From positions 1 through 11,562 of the forward strand of contig JAFIHQ010000085.1 of NCBI GenBank assembly GCA_017849315.1: a DNA stretch of 11,562 nt. Reading direction: 5' to 3'. The number at the start of each line of letters is the position of its first letter. The first letter of the stretch is position 1. A model generated the notes under the pieces. The model did no database searches and was not told where the DNA came from. It was given only the letters and a program-made list of their open reading frames with translations. A program made the translations under genes and the position numbers. Origin of the DNA: Treponema sp. GTDB lineage: Bacteria > Spirochaetota > Spirochaetia > Treponematales > Rectinemataceae. Of the stretch, positions 1-7,475 are shown piece by piece.

Positions 1-1707
1 AATCTCTGCAGGACATCCTCTAACACAGCCTGGGACACGACAGCCCTGACACTTTGTCGCAGCCAAGTAGGCGGTCTTCTCAGAAAGCCTTGTGCCTGGA
101 ACATAAGCAGGCCTGCTGTATGGCGGTTCAACAAGATTTATGTACTGATGCTCAAAAGTAACGGCATCGTATTCAGGCTTATGAAGCTCCCTTAAGATTA
201 CATTTGCTGCGCCGACTCCAGACACAACTGTCGCTGGAGCTCCTGTGCCCATCACGGTAGAATCGCCACAGAAATAGAGATGCTTGAGTTCGCTACGGGC
301 ATGCAGACGTTTTAGCATCTCTTGCCCCAGCTGATTCTTAGGTCCGCCTACTGCGCCCCCGTTCTTGAGCAAGTATCGTTCTATGGTGGTTGGAGTACCT
401 ACAATCATCGACCGAATATGCTGTCGGAACCCGGGGATGTGCGCCTCAATTTGGTCAAGCATTCGTTCGGCTTCTTGTTGCTTCTGATCTTCATATGCCT
501 TGGACCTATAGCCCGGATCGCCCGGCGCTGGCCACTTGCAAAAGTTCGGAGCAATCGCCATGACCACAAGCTCATCCGGAGCACATAGTGTACTGTCCAC
601 CAATGAATTGATATACAGGGTCAAGTCGGAAGAGTCTATTACCTTCCTGTTTTCTATGAAAATCTCCCAAGGGTAATAATTCTCGGGTATACCATTTCTG
701 TCTATCATCATATAGAGCGTCATACTTGGAAAAGTTGGAACCAAAGATCGTACCTGCTCCAGTTTTTTCAAGCTCACATTTTCAGGATCGAGGAGATGCT
801 CGTAGATGTTCCAGACCGTAGCATTCGCAATCACCCGGTCGGCCAGAATTACATTGCCATCGTGCAGCCTGACGCCATAGGCTGTCCCTTCCCGAATAAG
901 GATTTTGTCTACAAGGGTATGGTAAAGAACCTGGCCGCCGTAACGTTCAAAGGCTTTCTCAATGGTGTTGGGAAGCATCTGTGCGCCACCAGCAGGATAG
1001 TAAACACCGCCTATATGATTATCAATAAACATCGTTGCCGCTAAAACTGCAGGTGTTTCTTTGGCAGTTGTGTAGGCATAGGCTGAACAGAGTTTGTCGT
1101 AGAAATTCAGCAACTCGGGAGAATTGAAATACTTCTGGAGGAGTTCGAGCGTACTTGTCGAAAGCAACTTTTGCATCTTCAGAATTGAAAAAGGATCTGA
1201 CAGCAAACTGCGCAAGGCCTGGCGCCTGGAAAACTCTGATGGCGGCACAATTACTTCATTCTTGATAACGATATTCTCATACATCTTGTAAAGATCAGCG
1301 TAGAAGGATCTTATTCCTTGGGCGTCTTGGGGAAACAGCTCAGTCATTTCTTCAACAAAACGTTGAAGATCGGGCCAGAAAACAATTTCTCTGCCTTCAA
1401 ATGTCATGCGTGCCAGGGTTTTATGATGGATGATATCGATGGGTTCCTCGAGTTGATTAAGCACAAAATGAAATGGCCGAAATCCTTTCTCGCCAAACCC
1501 ATAGAGCATCGCAGCTCCCACGTCATACACACGGTCTTCACGTTTGAAGGAAGTGCACGCACCTCCTGGCTTGTCCTGTTGCTCGACAATAAGGACGCCC
1601 AGACCCTGTTTTGCAAGCAGACTTGCTGCTGTCAGACCGCCAAGGCCGGCACCCACAACAATCACATCATAGTGCTCGCGTAGAATCGAATTCTTAGTAA
1701 TCCTCAC
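1..1707 (-). CDS. FAD-dependent oxidoreductase (phytoene desaturase-like) with C-terminal GltD-type Fe-S motif, 3' end missing
   Basis: An open frame of 569 codons runs without a stop from a GTG at 1707 to the left edge, so the C-terminus is lost. Residues 15-50 form an FAD/NAD-binding Rossmann start (GAGLGG at 19-24, acidic E42, then DKPGG). The C-terminal FAD segment LYFCGDSTVMGTG lies near residue 495. This places it in the COG1233 group (CrtI, CRTISO, retinol saturase-like). After this core the protein continues, and Cys 553, 556, 561 and 565 form CX2CX4CX3CP, the pattern of the Fe-S domain of glutamate synthase small subunit and dihydropyrimidine dehydrogenase. In those families the domain precedes the flavin domain; here it follows one. 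The GTG start overlaps the upstream oxidoreductase by 14 bases and has a strong GAGGAGG ribosome binding site, so the two are probably translated together. Substrate unknown; a redox role on an isoprenoid or other hydrophobic substrate is inference. Confidence 0.85.
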   Translation of the reverse strand, partial: MRITKNSILREHYDVIVVGAGLGGLTAASLLAKQGLGVLIVEQQDKPGGACTSFKREDRVYDVGAAMLYGFGEKGFRPFHFVLNQLEEPIDIIHHKTLARMTFEGREIVFWPDLQRFVEEMTELFPQDAQGIRSFYADLYKMYENIVIKNEVIVPPSEFSRRQALRSLLSDPFSILKMQKLLSTSTLELLQKYFNSPELLNFYDKLCSAYAYTTAKETPAVLAATMFIDNHIGGVYYPAGGAQMLPNTIEKAFERYGGQVLYHTLVDKILIREGTAYGVRLHDGNVILADRVIANATVWNIYEHLLDPENVSLKKLEQVRSLVPTFPSMTLYMMIDRNGIPENYYPWEIFIENRKVIDSSDLTLYINSLVDSTLCAPDELVVMAIAPNFCKWPAPGDPGYRSKAYEDQKQQEAERMLDQIEAHIPGFRQHIRSMIVGTPTTIERYLLKNGGAVGGPKNQLGQEMLKRLHARSELKHLYFCGDSTVMGTGAPATVVSGVGAANVILRELHKPEYDAVTFEHQYINLVEPPYSRPAYVPGTRLSEKTAYLAATKCQGCRVPGCVRGCPAEI

Positions 1708-3268
1708 CGTGTGCCTCCTCGCCGTTTTGCTGCTTTGTCTTATGCAGAACCGCCTCGGCTGCAAGCTTTCCTGTCAGGACAGCCACCGGCGAACCACCAG
1801 GTGAATAAGTCCAGTGACCGGCTGTTAATAATCGGGGTATCGGTGTGTAGACACTGGAGTTCATCTGCAAGAAACTCCCTCTGGAGAATGTTCTCCCCCG
1901 ATGATAGGACCAGCCCATGATTGCACCCTCGGAATTGGAGGTGCGGTTTGCAATTGTGAACGGAGTAGCAGAAAGACAGACCTCGATATGTTCTCTGAGT
2001 CGAGGGATATACTTCTCAAGGCTTATTATGAGTTCGCGGGTTGCCCGATCTTTCATTTTCTTATAGGTAGGCTGAGGCCCATCCCAGCCGCCACCAAATT
2101 GCCAGGAAGTCATAGCGCTGATCACAAGCCCGGTTTTACCCTCAGGGGCAAGCTCGGAGTGATGCATACAGGGGACCGACAGCTCTTGTGGAACATGGGC
2201 AAAATAGTCGTCGCGGTTAATTCGGTCTTCTTCGCTGATGCCTTCCAGGTCTGGGTGGTAGAACACGTGGCCACAACCTTCAAAATTGAGCGCCTCCGGT
2301 GCCTGGTCAATACCGAGAAAGACGTTGAAAACCGAATGCGACACCTCTGCAGCCTGCAACTTATGCTCAAAACGCTTTGGCAAGATTCCCTCGGGCACCA
2401 GTTTTGTGAGTGTTTGACGTAAATCACTTGCTGCGATGACATATTCTGCTTCGATTTCCTCTCCGTTCGCAAGCCTCACTCCGCGTGCGCTTTGCTCTTT
2501 CAGTAGGATTCCAGTAACACGCGCACCGAATCGGAAGGCCCCGCCCCATTTCTGGATGGCGTTTACTAGAGCCTGAGGAACAGCTTGAATACCACCTTGT
2601 GGATAATAATAGTCCAGAAACATCCGAAAGTACCCAAGCCCAAAAAAGACACTGGTGCCATCAGGGAAAAGGTCACTCAGTAAGTTTATAAGGCGAAAAT
2701 CATGTAAGTGCTTATTCAGATAAGGGCGTAATTCCTGCTGCATAAAAGAAAAGAGTTTTGGCAATCGCTTCAGCAGCGAAGAGCCGTGTTGCTTCATCCA
2801 TGCCGATCTGGCATCCCCGCCGCTCTCGGGTCTGTCAAAGAAAGGAATCGGGAAGGAAAGAAGGCCGTCCATAATCTCATAGACCGTTTTGGTATCGCGC
2901 AAGATTTGGTCGAGTCCTTGCGCTTCATCCTGGTAGAGGTCTTTCAGAATCCGAAAATATGCTTCAATGTCACCAAAACTTCGAACAACCCGCACCTTCC
3001 CGCCTGCTATCAATGCAACGGGACTTGGCTCAAACTGAATTTCGTCGAGCAGGCCAAGCTGAACCAGCATTGGCATCATTACCGAACTATTCTCTATTGC
3101 CTTGATTCCACCATCGAAGCAGTAACCTGAATGCCAGAATGAACTGAAAAGCCCACCCGCCTTGTCTGCCTGCTCACAAATGAGCACTTTGGCTCCGCGC
3201 CTGGCCAGAAATGCCGCTGCTGTAAGGCCAGAAATGCCCGCACCAATGATGATTACGTCGTATTTCAT
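1694..3268 (-). CDS. FAD-dependent oxidoreductase, phytoene desaturase/carotenoid isomerase superfamily
   Basis: A 524-residue flavoprotein of the COG1233 type. The N-terminal dinucleotide fold is clear (YDVIIIGAGISG at 3-14, E32, then DKAGG), as is the C-terminal FAD-contact segment RLLTAGHWTYSPGG. The intact length is normal for CrtI/CRTISO relatives. It has no Fe-S cysteine cluster, unlike its downstream neighbour. The ATG at 3268 is chosen because AAGGTG lies five bases upstream; a GTG at 3274 in the same frame overlaps that site and is less likely. The family includes desaturases, cis-trans isomerases and saturases acting on polyenes, and which reaction applies here cannot be read from the sequence. 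No other carotenoid gene (crtB, crtE) is in view, so a pigment role is unproven. Overlap with the next gene suggests a two-subunit or two-step system. Confidence 0.87.
   Translation of the reverse strand: MKYDVIIIGAGISGLTAAAFLARRGAKVLICEQADKAGGLFSSFWHSGYCFDGGIKAIENSSVMMPMLVQLGLLDEIQFEPSPVALIAGGKVRVVRSFGDIEAYFRILKDLYQDEAQGLDQILRDTKTVYEIMDGLLSFPIPFFDRPESGGDARSAWMKQHGSSLLKRLPKLFSFMQQELRPYLNKHLHDFRLINLLSDLFPDGTSVFFGLGYFRMFLDYYYPQGGIQAVPQALVNAIQKWGGAFRFGARVTGILLKEQSARGVRLANGEEIEAEYVIAASDLRQTLTKLVPEGILPKRFEHKLQAAEVSHSVFNVFLGIDQAPEALNFEGCGHVFYHPDLEGISEEDRINRDDYFAHVPQELSVPCMHHSELAPEGKTGLVISAMTSWQFGGGWDGPQPTYKKMKDRATRELIISLEKYIPRLREHIEVCLSATPFTIANRTSNSEGAIMGWSYHRGRTFSRGSFLQMNSSVYTPIPRLLTAGHWTYSPGGSPVAVLTGKLAAEAVLHKTKQQNGEEAHGEDY
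1714..1720 (-). promoter_or_regulatory. Ribosome binding site deciding the GTG start at 1707
   Basis: GAGGAGG on the minus strand, six bases before GTG 1707 and inside the end of the upstream gene. No in-frame ATG occurs until about residue 66, beyond the FAD motif, so the GTG is the start. Confidence 0.75.
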
Positions 3269-3424
3269 GGCCACACCTTCTGTTTCTTCATAGTCGACTT
3301 CCCTTTTTGGCTGCGAGAGTTGCCTATTAGGATTGACTATCAGCAGTTGTGGATCAAGTCCCTTCCCTGTGACTGGACCATAAAAAGTGTGCAGTCATGA
3401 GTTTTTGGTTCGATTCTCCCACAA

Positions 3425-3871
3425 TCAGGTATTCATTGCCTGCATGTCGAGCGTCGTTATCACCTTGTTCCGATAGACGAGGTCGTCGCGCTTTGTAAAA
3501 CCCAGATGCTCCCAAAACTCGTTGCCTATTCTGTTGCTATCAATCACGACCAGCGCGACTTTGTTAACGCCTTCTGCGCGAAGCGCCTCCACAGCGCGAT
3601 CCACAAGGGCGCGGCCGATGCCCTTGCCACGCTCACTGAGCGCCACAGCGGTGTGATAGATAAAGCCGCGACGTCCGTCGTGGCCGCTCAAGAGAACGCC
3701 TACAATTTTGTTGTCTTTTTCGGCCACAAAACAGGTGGTTGGGTTGCGTTGTAGATATTTGTCTATGCCATTTTTTGAATCATCGAGCACATTGAGGCCC
3801 ATCCCGGGGGTGTTGAGCCACAGGGCATATACCTCGTCGTAGTCTTCGATGGTCATGGTACGAATTTCCAT
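3425..3871 (-). CDS. GNAT family N-acetyltransferase
   Basis: A 148-residue single-domain protein of the GCN5-related acetyltransferase superfamily, which transfers acetyl from acetyl-CoA to an amine. The acetyl-CoA pyrophosphate loop fits R/QxxGxG/A at residues 81-86 (RGKGIG), after a beta strand (FIYHTAVAL) typical of motif A. The C-terminal NEFWEHLGF segment matches motif B. The general layout resembles YpeA-like small acetyltransferases; the acceptor is unknown. The ATG at 3871 gives the usual N-terminus (MEIR). A TTG at 3880 is an alternative, and no convincing Shine-Dalgarno is seen for either. It stands alone between the frl terminator and the oxidoreductase pair, so the neighbours do not indicate its job. 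Confidence 0.85.
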   Translation of the reverse strand: MEIRTMTIEDYDEVYALWLNTPGMGLNVLDDSKNGIDKYLQRNPTTCFVAEKDNKIVGVLLSGHDGRRGFIYHTAVALSERGKGIGRALVDRAVEALRAEGVNKVALVVIDSNRIGNEFWEHLGFTKRDDLVYRNKVITTLDMQAMNT

Positions 3872-3945
3872 GGTTTGCAATCTAGTGTCTCACTGGCCAG
3901 TTGTCCAGAGCCGGCGCTACTGTTCTGAACGAGGCCCCAAAACCA

Positions 3946-3977
3946 AAGTCAACTCCAGACAAGTGTAGAGTTGACTT
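3946..3977 (-). terminator. Hairpin at the end of the frl operon, probable terminator
   Basis: A perfect 10-bp inverted repeat (AAGTCAACTC / GAGTTGACTT) with a 12-base loop starts six bases after the frlR stop codon. Read on the minus strand, the second arm is followed by TGGTTTTGG, an interrupted U tract. The stem is not very GC-rich, so termination may be partial. A binding site for a dimeric regulator is the other reading. Confidence 0.55.
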
Positions 3978-3982
3978 ATTCT

Positions 3983-4792
3983 CTACTCTTTGTAGTGCTC
4001 TTTGTAGTGTACCTGCAGATCCCGCTCATCACCATAGACGGTGAGAGTATAGATGCATCGATCCCCATGAACCATGTAGTGGGAGTAGTGTACAGGAACA
4101 TTGTTTTCGTTATAAATTATTTTGCTATTGGAGAATAAAGGGTCACCGGGAATACAGGAAAGGAGTGTCGCTTCCTCTAGACCCGCCCTAACGACACTGA
4201 GCGCCTTCTCTGCACGTGCAAATTGGACTTTATATTGTTCCCGCAGAATCTTGAAGGTCGATACGTTTTCGCGTAGTTTGTCCCAAATATCAGGGTACAG
4301 ATCCAGTCTAAAAAAAGCGGTATCGATCATGTACGGATTATCATTTTCATACATCACCCGCTTAAGGCGAATAAGACTAGTACCTTCTGGCACCTGTAAA
4401 TAGCTCGCAAGAATTGAATCTGCGGGCACAATTTCTTTTGCGATAATTCTATTCGTCATGTTCTGTGAAGGATTCGTAGCATTTTCGCTAATTGTGTTAA
4501 AGGCGAGATACTTGTACTCATTCTTTAGGTAATTAACAAAAGTACCCTTCCCCTGTTGCGACTTCAAGAAGCCGTCGGCAGCCAACTCAGCAATAGCCCG
4601 CCTGACTGTTATTCTGCTTACTTTATAGTGGGAAGCAAGTTCATTCTCCGCTGGTAATTTCTGACCATGTTTGTATACTCCTCGCTCGATGTCGCTCATA
4701 ATCACTAGCTTTAGTTGCTCATACAGCGGACGAGAGGAAACCATCACCAATACGGAATCTTGAGGCATAACGAGATCATCTTTTTTACTCAC
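3983..4792 (-). CDS. frlR: GntR/HutC family transcriptional regulator FrlR
   Basis: A 269-residue regulator. Residues 22-85 form a GntR winged helix-turn-helix (RPLYEQLK, then LPAENELASHYKVSRITVRRAI and the wing QQGKGTFV). Residues from about 95 to 255 form a UTRA effector-binding domain, the fold that senses small sugars or amino-acid derivatives in the HutC subfamily. It is the last gene of the fructosamine operon, and its GTG start overlaps the frlD stop by four bases (GTGA), so it is translationally coupled to the kinase. By position and family it should sense a fructosamine or its phosphate and control the frlB promoter; that is inference. The protein ends HYKEHYKE, encoded by a perfect 12-base tandem duplication. 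Confidence 0.87.
   Translation of the reverse strand: MSKKDDLVMPQDSVLVMVSSRPLYEQLKLVIMSDIERGVYKHGQKLPAENELASHYKVSRITVRRAIAELAADGFLKSQQGKGTFVNYLKNEYKYLAFNTISENATNPSQNMTNRIIAKEIVPADSILASYLQVPEGTSLIRLKRVMYENDNPYMIDTAFFRLDLYPDIWDKLRENVSTFKILREQYKVQFARAEKALSVVRAGLEEATLLSCIPGDPLFSNSKIIYNENNVPVHYSHYMVHGDRCIYTLTVYGDERDLQVHYKEHYKE
3986..4009 (-). repeat. 12-bp tandem duplication at the frlR 3' end
   Basis: CACTACAAAGAG occurs twice head to tail just before the TAG stop of frlR, adding the residues HYKE a second time. It keeps the reading frame and looks like a recent slippage duplication. Confidence 0.85.
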
Positions 4793-5628
4793 ACGTGTTT
4801 GTATCCTTTTTCGAATGGTCTAGGATACCCAAAAGCACCATAGAATTGGCAGGTAGCGGCCGCTCGTTCGGCAGCGTAGGATAAACATTCTTCAACACTA
4901 AGATTCTCCATATAGCGTACCAAGAATGCTGCAATGAAGCTGTCGCCAGCTCCCATGGTATCCACCACCTGGGTCAAAGGCTTTGCTTTCTGTCGGTATT
5001 TTTTCCCATTAACAGAAAACAAAGCGCCTTCCGAACCACGTGTAATACCAACCACCTCAACTCCAGCCTGGGTACAAGTATCTAGTATAAAAGCGAGTTC
5101 GTAATCGGTCAATTCCGAGCCTGAAAAAAAGGCCATTCTTAAGAACGGTGCAATCTGCCGAATATAGGCCTCCTCGTGCCTGTTAGAGAAATCAAACGAG
5201 ACTGGCACCACTTTGGACAGATTCTCGACTTCAGGTTCAATCCCTGAGTAGCACGAAGTATGGCAAAGATCGAACCCACCGATATACTGTAGGTCTTCTT
5301 TAGTAAGCCGAATTCGAAATAGATGCTGGGCTGTATCTTGCGGTCCGCCAACAAAAACACGGTCTCCTTCTTCGTTGAGCTTAACCGCAGGGTGGGCAGT
5401 ACGCGCATAGACATGCCGGCAACGTTCAAAGCTCACATCTTCTTGCTGTAGCGCCCATTGCAAATGAGATGATTCCAGATCATCTCCGAGAATGCCCATA
5501 TAAGCTGCGCTATCTACACCGTCGCGTTTTGCATTTACCGCAACATTAACAGCATTCCCTCCAGGATAATAGAGACCTTGATCAAGATAGCAATCCACGA
5601 CATTGTCACCCAAACCCAAGAAATTCAT
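4789..5628 (-). CDS. frlD: Fructosamine (fructoselysine) kinase FrlD, PfkB family
   Basis: A 279-residue ribokinase/PfkB-family sugar kinase. It phosphorylates carbon 6 of a fructosamine such as fructoselysine, using ATP in the cytoplasm, to make the substrate of FrlB. PfkB signature 1 is at 23-30 (GGNAVNVA) and signature 2 at 223-231 (DTMGAGDSF), with catalytic base D229. The short glycine-rich N-terminus (GLGDNVVDCY) and the GGNAVNVAV stretch resemble known FrlD proteins. Length is close to that of E. coli and B. subtilis FrlD. It lies between the permease gene frlM (28-base gap) and the regulator frlR (4-base overlap). An AAGGG site 11 bases before ATG 5628 is somewhat far but usable. The exact amino-acid part of the substrate (alpha- or epsilon-glycated) cannot be read off. 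Confidence 0.85.
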   Translation of the reverse strand: MNFLGLGDNVVDCYLDQGLYYPGGNAVNVAVNAKRDGVDSAAYMGILGDDLESSHLQWALQQEDVSFERCRHVYARTAHPAVKLNEEGDRVFVGGPQDTAQHLFRIRLTKEDLQYIGGFDLCHTSCYSGIEPEVENLSKVVPVSFDFSNRHEEAYIRQIAPFLRMAFFSGSELTDYELAFILDTCTQAGVEVVGITRGSEGALFSVNGKKYRQKAKPLTQVVDTMGAGDSFIAAFLVRYMENLSVEECLSYAAERAAATCQFYGAFGYPRPFEKGYKHV

Positions 5629-5656
5629 ATTGCTTTCATCCCTTTTGTTCTTTGAG

Positions 5657-6505
5657 TTAGCCCTTTACTGAGCCAGCAAACATCCCTTGTATGAAATACT
5701 TCTGAACAGAGATAAAGAATATCATGATAGGCACGGCCGATATGGCCATACCAGCAATAAGAGGGCCCCAGTCAACTTGAAGTGCATCCCTAAAGCTCAT
5801 AAGTCCGGCAGGTATTGTGCGGTACTTACTAGAGTCTATGAAAATGACTGCAAACATAAATTCATTCCACGCGTAATATGCAGTAAGGATTGCGCTGGTA
5901 ACGAGAATTGGTCGTGAAATCGGCAAGAAAATCTTGAAAAACATCTGAAGGCTTCCACAACCATCAATGGTGGCTGATTCTTCAATTTCTTTGGGAACAC
6001 CTATAAAAAAGGAGCGTATTAAAAGAGTACTTAGAGGCAGCCTAAATGCGATATATGGCAATATCAGCGCATAAGGCGTATTTCGAATATTAAGACGTGT
6101 TAACAGTTCGTACAAAGGTATTAGGCAAACCTGAGGGTTAAGCATCATTCCACCAGTAACAAAGAGAAGTGCGTACTTAATCCATGAAGCCTTGTATCGG
6201 GAAAGGCCATACGCACCAGCAGAACCGATAAGAATAACCCCTATTATAGTTGCTGCCGTTACTAGGAGACTATTAAGAAAGTACTGCGAAATTCCCCGCT
6301 CCCATGCGGCTTTATAGTTTATCCACTGCAATTTGGTCGGCAAAGACCACACATTCAGCGATATTTCTTCACTCTTTTTCAACGATGACATAAGAATCCA
6401 AAAGATTGGATACGCCACCATAACGAAGCCGACTACTAATACAAGCAAGGCTAAACCATGGAGAATGCGGCTCATCGGCGACATCCTCCGCCATTTTTTG
6501 AACAT
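5657..6505 (-). CDS. frlM: ABC transporter permease FrlM (MalG-type)
   Basis: A 282-residue inner-membrane permease of the CUT1 carbohydrate ABC family. Hydrophobic spans include about 14-40, 78-102, 110-130, 143-170, 200-222 and 248-270, the six-helix MalG plan. The ATPase-docking EAA loop is at 173-195 (EESATIDGCG...IFLP). Start ATG 6505 follows GGGGAGG by seven bases, with that site inside the end of frlN. Only two bases separate the frlN stop from this start, consistent with tight co-translation of the two permease subunits. It should pair with FrlN as the membrane channel for glycated amino acids delivered by FrlO. The required nucleotide-binding subunit is not encoded in the operon. Confidence 0.85.
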   Translation of the reverse strand: MFKKWRRMSPMSRILHGLALLVLVVGFVMVAYPIFWILMSSLKKSEEISLNVWSLPTKLQWINYKAAWERGISQYFLNSLLVTAATIIGVILIGSAGAYGLSRYKASWIKYALLFVTGGMMLNPQVCLIPLYELLTRLNIRNTPYALILPYIAFRLPLSTLLIRSFFIGVPKEIEESATIDGCGSLQMFFKIFLPISRPILVTSAILTAYYAWNEFMFAVIFIDSSKYRTIPAGLMSFRDALQVDWGPLIAGMAISAVPIMIFFISVQKYFIQGMFAGSVKG

Positions 6506-6507
6506 AC

Positions 6508-7401
6508 TCAGTCCTCCCCAGTGCCGAATGCCTTTATCTGAACAAAGGCGAGAATTGCGGAGATAATGAAGATAACTATGGCAATCGCCGAGGCGTATCC
6601 CATCATGTCCTTAAAGAAGCCGGACTGATACATGTACACAGCAAGCGTAATAGAACTGGTACCTGGTCCTCCTCCCGCAGTCAGTATGTATGGCTCGTTA
6701 AAGACCAAAACAGAACCTGTGACTGTAATCACCGAAGCAACAAAGAAAGTCTCTTTTACCTGCGGAATTGTGATGGTGAAAAACTTGCGGATTTTGCCTG
6801 CACCATCCAGTTCTGCTGCTTCATAAAGCTCGGCAGGGATCTTTTGGATAGCAACAATAAAGAGCATCATGATATAGCCGGTACTCTGCCACTGAGAAAC
6901 TGCAATTGTAGCCCAGATCGCAGTCTTACTGGACCCCAACCAAGGACGTTGCAAAGACCCAAGGCCAATCAGACTAAGAAAGCCATTTAGGAGACCATTC
7001 GTGGGGTGGTAAATAAATGTAAAGAGCAGACAGATTACGGTTATTGAGATTAGGACTGGGAGGAAAAAGGTAGTTCTAAATATTACTGAGTACTTTTTGA
7101 AGAATTCATCCTCAAGAATAGCAGCGAGCACAAGCCCAAAACAAACCTGAACCAAAAGAGACACGACTGCGTAACGAAAATTATTCTTCAATGCAGTCAC
7201 AACAACTTTGTCGTGAGCTAGCCTAACGAAATTTTCAAAGCCAACATATTCTTTTTGCGGCGAAAATGCAGAGAATCTAAAGAAGCTGTTAATAAAATTC
7301 TGAACGAGGGGGTAATAAATAAATAGGCCTATCATCGCAAGGAGGGGAAGCAGAAAGAGAACTGGTTCAATCGAATATCTTGTTTTTTTCGATAGTGTCA
7401 T
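6508..7401 (-). CDS. frlN: ABC transporter permease FrlN (MalF/UgpA-type)
   Basis: A 297-residue inner-membrane permease of the CUT1 family and partner of FrlM. The N-terminus is short and basic (MTLSKKTRYS), followed by a first membrane span at about 13-35. The EAA loop is at 191-213 (YEAAELDGAG...TIP), and the typical NEPYILTAGGGPG segment is at 235-247. ATG 7401 is preferred because GAGAGG lies nine bases upstream. The in-frame ATG at 7410 sits directly against that site, and a TTG further upstream has no site of its own. It follows the binding-protein gene frlO after 74 bases that contain a stem-loop. Length and motif position match family norms, and nothing is broken. Confidence 0.85.
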   Translation of the reverse strand: MTLSKKTRYSIEPVLFLLPLLAMIGLFIYYPLVQNFINSFFRFSAFSPQKEYVGFENFVRLAHDKVVVTALKNNFRYAVVSLLVQVCFGLVLAAILEDEFFKKYSVIFRTTFFLPVLISITVICLLFTFIYHPTNGLLNGFLSLIGLGSLQRPWLGSSKTAIWATIAVSQWQSTGYIMMLFIVAIQKIPAELYEAAELDGAGKIRKFFTITIPQVKETFFVASVITVTGSVLVFNEPYILTAGGGPGTSSITLAVYMYQSGFFKDMMGYASAIAIVIFIISAILAFVQIKAFGTGED

Positions 7402-7427
7402 TGCTGTCATCCTCTCAACAATCAAAT

Positions 7428-7454
7428 AGGGCCCCGACGAATAGTCAGAGCCCT
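7428..7454 (-). promoter_or_regulatory. Intercistronic stem-loop between frlO and frlN
   Basis: AGGGCTC and GGGCCCT arms (seven pairs including one G-U) enclose a 13-base loop, followed by ATTTG on the transcript. There is no real U tract, so it is more likely an mRNA-stabilising or partially attenuating structure than a full terminator. Such elements often raise binding-protein output over permease output. Confidence 0.4.
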
Positions 7455-7475
7455 CATTAATCAGCGCTTATCCAG

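Noticed and set aside
1901..2422. Plus-strand open frame of 173 codons
   Set aside because: Antisense to the intact oxidoreductase gene; no recognisable domain and no ribosome binding site.
3398..3424. GGTTCGATTCTCCC, resembling a tRNA T-arm (possible tRNA fragment or attachment site)
   Set aside because: The flanking bases do not form a T stem and no acceptor or anticodon arm surrounds it.
7402..7425. Upstream TTG and ATG 7410 as frlN starts
   Set aside because: The only good ribosome binding site (GAGAGG, 7411-7416) is adjacent to ATG 7410 and correctly spaced for ATG 7401.
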